A stretch of 12,143 bases of DNA from Bacilli bacterium (GTDB lineage Bacteria > Bacillota_I > Bacilli_A > RFN20 > CAG-826), in assembly GCA_016302065.1 (NCBI GenBank), contig JAEDOI010000026.1, positions 1 to 12,143 on the forward strand, written 5' to 3'. A program made the translations under genes and the position numbers. Positions 6,351 to 12,143 of this stretch are shown here, piece by piece. The notes beneath the pieces were generated by a model. The model saw nothing but the letters and a program-made list of their open reading frames with translations. It ran no database searches and was not told the origin of the DNA. The first letter of the stretch is position 1. Every line of letters begins with the position of its first letter.

Positions 6351-7724
6351 ATGAAAAAATTTACAGGTATTTTATTAAGTACTGCTTGCGTTCTTGGAAC
6401 AATCGGAATGCTTGCTTCTTGTAATTCAACCAAAGGTATTGGTGAAGAAACAAGAAAAATCGTTGCAGAATGTGAAAAAATGAATCGTGATGATCTTTTT
6501 AAAGCTGCTGCAGAAGAAATTGGAGATGGAACATTAAAATTTATTGGAACATCATCAAGATTTAAAAATGCAATTGATGCCTTCAAAGCTGAACTTGCAA
6601 AATATAATCCAAAATGTGCCAATATGACAATCACCAAAGATTCAACAGTTGATGGACAAATCTATACAAAATTATTAACTGAAATCGAAAGTGGCGTCAC
6701 CAATGGATATGATGGTGCTTTAGTCCAAGATGGTTATCAATTACAAATGAAAGGTATCAATACTGGATATTTTGTTAATTATATTCCAAAAGAATGGGCC
6801 GAAGCCAATGATACCAATAAAGAATTAAATGGAAATCCATTCTCACTTCAATATAATATGAAGACATGGATGACTCATAATTTACCAAGTTCATCAAATA
6901 AGGTAGTTATTGATAATGTTTGGGATATTACTGCTGATACATATAAAGGTAAAATCCAAACAATGGACCCAAGAAATGAAAATGTTAACATGGATTGGTT
7001 AATTATGTTAACACAAGACAAATGGTGTGATGTCTTAAAAGAAGCTTATGAAGATTCAACAAATGATAACAAAGCATTAAAAGTTGAATCATATGCAAAA
7101 TATGGTGAAAAACAAAAATATGCTTATGCTTTCATGGATGGATATATTAAAAATGCTGTCTTTAACGGAGATGATGGAGCTGCTAGAGATAACCTTGTAA
7201 AAGCTGATGGTTCAATCGGTTGGATAGTTTATTCAAAGATTGCCTCTTTAAGTGAAACAGATGCAGTTTCAAAGAAAAATATTACTATTGCAGCTTTAGG
7301 TGATGAAAACACTGATGGTACAACAGCTACAAGTCACATTAAAGGATTTGGTGGATTTATGTATAAACATTATCTTCAAGTTATGCCATATACAAAACAT
7401 CCATACACTACATGTGCATTTATTAACTTCTTAAGTACAACAAGTACAGGATATGCTGCTTGGGGTAAAGATATTGGTGATTATCCATCAATGCCTTCAA
7501 TTAATGTTGATAGAACCAAATTTGGTCATGGAACATTAAGCGAAGATAAGAAATTTACACAAAATAATGGTGAAGCTAACGTCTTCCCATGCTTAAACGA
7601 TCCTGCTTCATCTTGGTGGGAAAGCAAGGATGGTGGAAACGTTGTTATCGAAGATCCAGCTTATATTGTTACACAATATGGAAAAGTTATGGAATTCCTT
7701 AACGATGCTATCGCTAAAAAATAA
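6351..7724 (+). CDS. ABC-transporter substrate-binding lipoprotein
   Basis: This 457-residue protein has a lipoprotein signal: MKK, a hydrophobic stretch (about 5-20) and lipobox LASC with the lipidated Cys at 24. The mature part looks like a binding protein of the iron/spermidine/thiamine/sugar-phosphate superfamily, with a VWDITADTYKGKIQTMDP segment (198-215) resembling the hinge region of that group and a C-terminal part rich in aromatic residues. The start is ATG 6351, preceded by GGAGG (6342-6346); in-frame codons further upstream lack an SD and would spoil the signal peptide. It is the first gene of the importer operon, under a promoter with a cre site. A hairpin after its stop suggests higher expression than the permease. 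The ligand cannot be read from the sequence; the cre argues for a carbon source. Confidence 0.85.
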   Translation: MKKFTGILLSTACVLGTIGMLASCNSTKGIGEETRKIVAECEKMNRDDLFKAAAEEIGDGTLKFIGTSSRFKNAIDAFKAELAKYNPKCANMTITKDSTVDGQIYTKLLTEIESGVTNGYDGALVQDGYQLQMKGINTGYFVNYIPKEWAEANDTNKELNGNPFSLQYNMKTWMTHNLPSSSNKVVIDNVWDITADTYKGKIQTMDPRNENVNMDWLIMLTQDKWCDVLKEAYEDSTNDNKALKVESYAKYGEKQKYAYAFMDGYIKNAVFNGDDGAARDNLVKADGSIGWIVYSKIASLSETDAVSKKNITIAALGDENTDGTTATSHIKGFGGFMYKHYLQVMPYTKHPYTTCAFINFLSTTSTGYAAWGKDIGDYPSMPSINVDRTKFGHGTLSEDKKFTQNNGEANVFPCLNDPASSWWESKDGGNVVIEDPAYIVTQYGKVMEFLNDAIAKK

Positions 7725-7740
7725 TTAAGCAAATGTTTTG

Positions 7741-7774
7741 AATATGCAAGGCATTGCGCCTTGCATATTTTATT
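7741..7774 (+). terminator. Intercistronic hairpin (partial terminator or mRNA stabiliser)
   Basis: AATATGCAAGGC (7741-7752) and GCCTTGCATATT (7758-7769) form a perfect 12-bp stem with a 5-nt loop, followed by TTTTATTATT. It lies between the binding protein stop and the permease SD. Such a weak terminator or 3'-end stabiliser commonly raises the binding protein over the membrane parts. Confidence 0.75.
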
Positions 7775-7793
7775 ATTAAGAAAGGAAACGTTT

Positions 7794-9743
7794 ATGATAC
7801 CTGCTATAGTCTTTGTTCTAATAATTGCATTACTTTGTGCAGGATTTTTATGTGCTATTATTCTTCTTCAAAAAAGAAAAAGAAAACTTGAATTAGAATC
7901 TCTTCAAGAATTTTCAAAAGAAGAAAAAGAAGTACAATGCATTAAGCAAAAACACACCTTTTCAAAATGGTTAAACCAAGGAAAAACTTGGTTTGGAATG
8001 CCAGCTAACTCAATCCTTGTTATATTTGGAATTTTACTTTTATTCTTAACAATTGCTCCATTAATTTATGTTATTATTGACACATTTACGGTGCATATGA
8101 TGGAAGTTCCTTTAATTCCAAATTCAAAAATTGGAGATTTCACAATTTACCATTACAAAACTTTATTTGCTAGTAGTAAATCTTGGCACTTATTTTATAA
8201 ACCATTATTAAACTCTTTATGGACAAGTGCACTTGCTTGTGTATTTGCTATCCTTTTTGGAGGTGTTGTTGCATATTTAATTACTAGAACAAATTTAAAA
8301 TTTAAAAAATTAATATCTACAGTATTTATTTTCCCTTACATTATGCCTCAATGGACATTAGCATTATTCTGGAAAAACTTGTTCATGTCCACATCTTGTA
8401 CTGGAGGATATGCTGGTGAACTTCAAGCTTTAACTGGAATTGTAACTCCACAATGGTTAGTTCTTGGTGGACTTCCAATTGCCTTAGTTCTTGGTCTCCA
8501 TTATGCTCCATTTGCTTATATTTTAATTGGTGGAGTTTTAAGAAATATGGATGCTAACCTTGAAGAAGCCGCTACAATTTTAAATACTCCTAAATGGAAA
8601 ATATTTACTCATATTACTCTTCCAATATTAAAACCAGCTATTTTAAGCACTATTTTGCTTGTCTTTAGTTCTGCAATGTCAGCTTATCCTGTTGCAGTAA
8701 CTTTAGGAAAACCAATAAACTTTACAGTTTTATCAACTCAACTTCAAATTTGGCTTCAAGGAAATGGTACTCAACTTGGTATTGGTCACGTTACTAGTTT
8801 AGTCCTTATTGTTATTGGAATTTTAATTTTAACAATGAATCAAATTTCAACTGGAAGTAGAAAGCAATACACTACTGTTAGTGGAAAAAGCGGACAAATT
8901 AGCAAAAATAATCTTGGAAAAGTTGGTAAATGGATAATTTCATTTATCTTAATAATTCTTGTTATGTTTGTTTGTGTTGGTCCAATGGTAAGTTTTGCTC
9001 TTGAAAGTTTACTTCCTAACCAAGGTGATTATTCAAGTGGATTAACTCTTCAATGGTGGACATCTAAAGAAGTATTAAGAAATGGTTATAAGGGAATGTT
9101 CTATAATCCAGAAATTTGGATTGCACTTCTTCAATCAATTCTTCTAAGTATTTGTTGTTCTTTAATTGCTGGAACTATCGGTTTATTAATAGGGTATGCT
9201 GTTAGTAAAAAGAGAAAATCAAAGCTAGCTATGGGAGTTAATGCTCTTGCTTTCCTCCCTTATCTTTTACCATCAATTTCAATGAGTGCTATATTCTTTA
9301 CGTTCTCAACTAAAATTTCATTCTTATATGCTCTTCCATTCTTGGTTTGTGTAATTGTTGGTGTTGTAAAATATATTCCATTTGCAAGTAGAAGCTCGCT
9401 TAATGCTATGCTTCAACTTTCAAACGAAATTGAAGAAGCTGCAGTTATTCAAAATATACCTTGGGTAAAAAGAATGGTAAGAATTATTTTCCCAATTCAA
9501 AAGAGTAGTTTCTTAAGTGGATATTTACTTCCATTTATTAGTTGTATGAGAGAATTATCATTATTTGTATTTATTGCTCCAAGTGGATTGCTCCTTACAA
9601 CATTAATGTTCCAATTAAGTGAAACTGGTCTTCCAGCATTAGAAAATGCTGCTAACTTAATACTTGTCGTTGTAATCTTAATATTTAACTTTATTATTAA
9701 TAAGGTTACTGGCGCAAGTTTAGATAAAGGTATAGGAGGTTAA
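7794..9743 (+). CDS. Fused double-domain ABC permease
   Basis: This 649-residue membrane protein carries two complete permease domains of the binding-protein-dependent type in one chain, as in FbpB/AfuB/ThiP-like permeases. The EAA loops that dock on the ATPase are EEAATILNTPKWKIFTHITL (257-276) and EEAAVIQNIPWVKRMVRIIF (547-566). The first domain spans about 70-350, the second about 378-640. An extra N-terminal membrane segment (2-25) and a charged linker (26-68) precede the usual first segment, giving an odd added helix. The start is ATG 7794 with SD AAGGA (7782-7786); an in-frame TTG further upstream lies inside the intercistronic hairpin. The C-terminal end overlaps the SD of the ATPase gene. 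It should form the pore with the ATPase at 9748. Confidence 0.9.
   Translation: MIPAIVFVLIIALLCAGFLCAIILLQKRKRKLELESLQEFSKEEKEVQCIKQKHTFSKWLNQGKTWFGMPANSILVIFGILLLFLTIAPLIYVIIDTFTVHMMEVPLIPNSKIGDFTIYHYKTLFASSKSWHLFYKPLLNSLWTSALACVFAILFGGVVAYLITRTNLKFKKLISTVFIFPYIMPQWTLALFWKNLFMSTSCTGGYAGELQALTGIVTPQWLVLGGLPIALVLGLHYAPFAYILIGGVLRNMDANLEEAATILNTPKWKIFTHITLPILKPAILSTILLVFSSAMSAYPVAVTLGKPINFTVLSTQLQIWLQGNGTQLGIGHVTSLVLIVIGILILTMNQISTGSRKQYTTVSGKSGQISKNNLGKVGKWIISFILIILVMFVCVGPMVSFALESLLPNQGDYSSGLTLQWWTSKEVLRNGYKGMFYNPEIWIALLQSILLSICCSLIAGTIGLLIGYAVSKKRKSKLAMGVNALAFLPYLLPSISMSAIFFTFSTKISFLYALPFLVCVIVGVVKYIPFASRSSLNAMLQLSNEIEEAAVIQNIPWVKRMVRIIFPIQKSSFLSGYLLPFISCMRELSLFVFIAPSGLLLTTLMFQLSETGLPALENAANLILVVVILIFNFIINKVTGASLDKGIGG
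9734..9739 (+). promoter_or_regulatory. SD of the ATPase gene inside the permease 3' end
   Basis: A perfect AGGAGG lies in the last codons of the permease gene, 8 nt before the ATPase ATG, and the two genes are only 4 nt apart. This fixes the ATPase start and suggests coupled translation. Confidence 0.85.
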
Positions 9744-9747
9744 ATTT

Positions 9748-11382
9748 ATGCCAAAAATTGTATTAGAAAATGTTACAAAAAAATGGGGTGATTTCTATGC
9801 TGTTGATAATCTTAATTTAGTGATAGATGATCGTTCATTTATAACTTTACTTGGTCCTAGTGGATGTGGAAAAACCACTACACTAAGAATGATTGCCGGT
9901 CTTGAAACTCCTACAAGTGGAAAAATTACAATCAATGACGAAGTGGTATTTGATTCAGAAACTGGAGTCAATGTCCCAGCTAGCAAAAGACATGTTGGAT
10001 TCTTATTCCAAAACTATGCTCTTTGGCCACATATGACTGTTTATAAAAATATTTGCTTTGGACTTCAAAATATTAATGAAAAGATGCCATTAAGAGCATC
10101 ATTATACATTAAATATATAAGATTAAGTGAAATTGTTTTATCTTATCAATTAATTGAAAAATTAGTAAATCAAAGTATCAATAAAAAAGGTGCTATTGAT
10201 AAAAATAGAGCTATTATTGCTTTAATAGATGAATTTGAAATCTCTTCATTTGCTGCTAAAGAATTATTTGAAATACATTTTGAAAAATTATTATCAGATA
10301 AAGAAAAAGAAGCAAAAGCTAAAGAAATGAGTGACAAATTCAAAACTAAAGCTGATAAAATCTTAGAAAAATATGAAAACAAAGGTTTTGACATCAATAA
10401 AGATGGTTTAGTTGTTAAAAACAACGAAGTTGTTGTAACTAAAAGAAAACTTGATGTTGAAGAAATTGATTTAAAAATAAGATATGTTGCTAGAGTTGTA
10501 AAAATTCAAGAATTTATGGATAGATATCCAAGCGAACTAAGTGGAGGACAACAACAAAGAGTCGCTATTGCTCGTACTCTTGCTCCAGGTCCAAAAGTAT
10601 TGTTTATGGATGAACCATTATCTAACCTTGATGCTAAATTAAGACTTGAAATGAGAAGCGAACTTAAACGTCTTCATCTTGATACTAACTCCACTTTTGT
10701 TTATGTAACCCATGATCAATTAGAAGCAATGACTCTTGCTACAAAAATATGTTTAATTAATAATGGTGTTCTTCAACAATATGATGCTCCACTTGATGTT
10801 TATAAAAAACCAGCTAATTTATTTGTTGCAGATTTTGTTGGAAATCCAGCAATTAATTTTGTAGAAACAAAAGATTGCATTCAAAAAGAAAATGGAGAAT
10901 TATCATTTAAAATTTTTGATGAAATCGATGCTACATTTATTCCAAATACTGAATTTGATTTAAAAGAATATAACAATTTAAAAGAATTTGAATTACAAAA
11001 TAAAGAAGCTCATGATAAGCATCAAAAAGAAAAAGAAAATAAAGATAAAGAATTTAAATATTCTATCTCTAGAATTTCTTCTACAAATGAAGATGAAGAA
11101 GGAAAACAAGTTGAATTTGTTTTAGGTATAAGACCTGAATTTATTAAACTTGAAAATGATGGAAGATTAGATGGTGAAATTTATAGTGCTCTTCCAAGTG
11201 GAATGGAAACTATTGTTAAAACAAAAGTTGGTACTGATTATCTTTTAACTGGTGTTATCTTTGGTGGTGTTGATTATAAGATTAATGCTAAAGCTAAGAT
11301 TAATTTCTTTGGAAATGAAATCATGTTATTTGATAAACAAACAGGTAAACTTATTCTCCAAGGTAAATTAAAAATTAATTAA
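9748..11382 (+). CDS. ABC importer ATPase with large internal insertion
   Basis: This 544-residue ATPase is of the MalK/UgpC/PotA/FbpC type. Its motifs are intact: Walker A GPSGCGKTT (36-44), Q-loop Gln88 (FLFQNYALWPHMTV), signature LSGGQ (264-268), Walker B VLFMDEP (284-290), D-loop SNLD (292-295), H-loop His322 and a C-terminal TOBE-like region with LGIRPEFIKL (459-468). Ordinary relatives are about 350-380 residues, with about 50 residues from Q-loop to signature; here there are 176, so about 120 extra residues lie near 108-245, mostly charged and helical. A second charged insert lies near 400-455 in the TOBE region. A comparable enlargement is known in mycoplasmal UgpC-type ATPases. There is no stop or frameshift, and composition is continuous with the gene. 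It should drive the upstream permease. Confidence 0.93.
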   Translation: MPKIVLENVTKKWGDFYAVDNLNLVIDDRSFITLLGPSGCGKTTTLRMIAGLETPTSGKITINDEVVFDSETGVNVPASKRHVGFLFQNYALWPHMTVYKNICFGLQNINEKMPLRASLYIKYIRLSEIVLSYQLIEKLVNQSINKKGAIDKNRAIIALIDEFEISSFAAKELFEIHFEKLLSDKEKEAKAKEMSDKFKTKADKILEKYENKGFDINKDGLVVKNNEVVVTKRKLDVEEIDLKIRYVARVVKIQEFMDRYPSELSGGQQQRVAIARTLAPGPKVLFMDEPLSNLDAKLRLEMRSELKRLHLDTNSTFVYVTHDQLEAMTLATKICLINNGVLQQYDAPLDVYKKPANLFVADFVGNPAINFVETKDCIQKENGELSFKIFDEIDATFIPNTEFDLKEYNNLKEFELQNKEAHDKHQKEKENKDKEFKYSISRISSTNEDEEGKQVEFVLGIRPEFIKLENDGRLDGEIYSALPSGMETIVKTKVGTDYLLTGVIFGGVDYKINAKAKINFFGNEIMLFDKQTGKLILQGKLKIN

Positions 11383-11410
11383 TTCCCCCTATAATTAATT
11401 AGTAAAAATA

Positions 11411-11446
11411 ATACAAAATACCCCATAATTTTGGGGTATTTTGTAT
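11411..11446. terminator. Bidirectional intrinsic terminator
   Basis: ATACAAAATACCCCA (11411-11425) pairs perfectly with TGGGGTATTTTGTAT (11432-11446), a 15-bp stem with a 6-nt loop. The A-rich 5' arm and T-rich 3' arm make it work in both directions, which suits its place between the importer operon (plus) and the convergent regulator gene (minus). Confidence 0.9.
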
Positions 11447-11456
11447 ATATTAATTA

Positions 11457-11939
11457 TTAATAACTTCTATAAATTAATATGCCTTTCTTTAAAATATATT
11501 GAGTAAATTCACTTTTTGTATCAAAATCTTTTATATCTAATACTTGTACAGATTTAGAAAATATTTTCTCTAAATCTTCTTTTACAAGTCCACTGCCAAA
11601 ATCATCTAAACTTGATTTAATTAATATTTGTATAGGGCTACTTTCATTAACTTCCTTACTAATATAATCTCCATATAAATATGCTCTTTTAATTTTATAT
11701 TTTTTAAAAGTATCTCTTACTAAAAATTTAATCTGTTTTATTTTATATATTCCTTTAGTAGGAGAATATAATTCAAGTGAATCTAATTTAAATTTAATAA
11801 GCAAATAGATCCAGTCAGGAATTGATGTTATTCCTTCTTCATAATTTTGATATGTCCTATACGGCATAGATAAAAAAGAGGCTATTTCTTTTTGAGTAAA
11901 CCCACATTTCATCCTTAATTCTTTTAATGTTTTTTTCAT
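11457..11939 (-). CDS. Xre-type HTH fused to a degenerate nucleotidyltransferase domain
   Basis: This protein has 160 residues. Residues 2-52 form an HTH_3 domain: TLKELRMKCGFTQKEIASFL (4-23), then SMPYRTYQNYEEGITSIP (24-41). Residues 68-157 resemble a minimal (MNT-type) nucleotidyltransferase: RAYLYGDYISKE (85-96), the ILIKSS strand (105-110) and the typical end YILKKGILIY (148-157). Aligned without gaps to the canonical GS-x(n)-DxD motif, Gly90 is kept, Ser is Asp91, and both metal-binding Asp positions are Pro102 and Gln104, so nucleotide transfer is very unlikely; a ligand-sensing or dimerising role is inferred. The start is ATG 11939. A GTG 15 nt upstream is in frame but sits on the -10 box. 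TATAAT ends 6 nt before the ATG with no SD, so the mRNA looks leaderless. It converges on the importer operon. Confidence 0.75.
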   Translation of the reverse strand: MKKTLKELRMKCGFTQKEIASFLSMPYRTYQNYEEGITSIPDWIYLLIKFKLDSLELYSPTKGIYKIKQIKFLVRDTFKKYKIKRAYLYGDYISKEVNESSPIQILIKSSLDDFGSGLVKEDLEKIFSKSVQVLDIKDFDTKSEFTQYILKKGILIYRSY

Positions 11940-11945
11940 AAAAAA

Positions 11946-11975
11946 ATTATACACTTATTAGGTGTGTTTTGTAAA
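11946..11975 (-). promoter_or_regulatory. Promoter of the HTH regulator, leaderless geometry
   Basis: On the minus strand TTTACA (11975-11970; 5 of 6 to consensus), an 18-nt spacer and a perfect TATAAT (11951-11946) are followed by six T and the ATG at 11939. Transcription should begin at the A of ATG or one base before it. Confidence 0.7.
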
Positions 11976-11981
11976 TTACAA
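11969..11981. promoter_or_regulatory. Palindrome TTGTAAATTACAA over the -35 box
   Basis: A 13-nt inverted repeat, TTGTAA-A-TTACAA, overlaps the -35 of the HTH regulator promoter. Xre-type proteins often repress their own genes through such sites, so autoregulation is a reasonable inference. Confidence 0.4.
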
Positions 11982-11991
11982 GATATAAATA

Positions 11992-12038
11992 AATGAAAAT
12001 TCTTTCATTAATTCAATATTTTTTTGATACTGTCAAAA
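11992..12038. repeat. Two adjacent inverted repeats
   Basis: AATGAAA (11992-11998) and TTTCATT (12003-12009) pair across ATTC. TTTTGA (12022-12027) and TCAAAA (12033-12038) pair across TACTG, with further AT pairing outside. They lie upstream of a candidate plus-strand promoter and may be operators. Confidence 0.3.
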
Positions 12039-12041
12039 TAT

Positions 12042-12070
12042 TTTATAAATACCGATATTATCGATATAAT
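12042..12070 (+). promoter_or_regulatory. Candidate promoter for a gene beyond the right edge, with operator-like motif
   Basis: TTTATA (12042-12047), a 17-nt spacer and TATAAT (12065-12070) form a plausible plus-strand promoter. The 16-nt motif CGATATTATCGATATA (12053-12068) fills the spacer and overlaps the -10; its core CGATA-T-TATCG is a perfect inverted repeat. The same motif occurs upstream of the importer with one mismatch. No convincing gene begins before the window ends. Confidence 0.45.
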
Positions 12071-12143
12071 TTCCACAAAATATACTAAAAAATCCATACT
12101 TTTATTATGTATAATTTTTGTTACATTTTTTTTCATTTTATTT

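Noticed and set aside
6351..11382. Naming the importer as an iron, thiamine or spermidine transporter
   Set aside because: The fold group covers many cargoes and no ligand residues can be assigned by eye; the cre site points elsewhere.
11993..12088. 31-codon plus-strand ORF beginning ATG AAA ATT
   Set aside because: It has no SD or suitable promoter spacing, runs through inverted repeats and a promoter-like site, and its product is a low-complexity Tyr/Ile/Phe string.

Overview
The window is very AT-rich, with ordinary Shine-Dalgarno (SD) sites on several genes. TGA serves as a real stop: the response regulator ends in TGA exactly at its family's C-terminus, and Trp is TGG. This suggests a low-GC Bacilli/Firmicutes lineage close to the Erysipelotrichales/Mollicutes side but using the standard code. 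The large insertion in the ABC ATPase recalls mycoplasmal UgpC-type ATPases. The lineage is inferred from gene character only.

Layout. Positions 1-228 hold no convincing ORF, are clearly richer in G+C than their surroundings and contain repeated short motifs and hairpins; I read this as part of an unidentified structured RNA. On the minus strand lies a YitT-family membrane protein (229-1341). After an AT-rich spacer with a possible gene relic comes a minus-strand operon transcribed aldolase first (3609-2752), then a DUF2804 protein (2732-1710). Divergent from it is a plus-strand two-component system: an OmpR/PhoB-type response regulator (3836-4507) and a PhoR-like histidine kinase (4507-6171), sharing one base. 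Next comes a binding-protein-dependent ABC importer: lipoprotein binding protein (6351-7724), one fused double permease (7794-9743) and an ATPase with a large insertion (9748-11382). A strong, probably bidirectional terminator separates it from a convergent minus-strand regulator (11939-11457) made of an Xre-type helix-turn-helix joined to a nucleotidyltransferase-like domain that has lost its catalytic residues.

How the parts may work together. The importer promoter carries a perfect match to the CcpA catabolite-responsive element (cre) between its -35 and -10 boxes, so the cargo is probably a carbon source (sugar, sugar phosphate or polyol) rather than only iron or thiamine, which the permease fold alone would suggest. 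The adjacent two-component system is the obvious candidate inducer, and the region between kinase and binding protein is full of TGTAAW/WTTACA hexamers that could be its boxes. A hairpin after the binding-protein gene probably sets a high binding-protein:permease ratio. The aldolase next door is compatible with sugar-phosphate catabolism, but a link to the importer is not shown.

Points of most interest: the pseudo-nucleotidyltransferase regulator; promoters that place transcription start on or next to the start codon of three genes with no SD; a 16-nt motif present at 15/16 identity both upstream of the importer and at the right edge; and the unidentified RNA-like region at the left edge.
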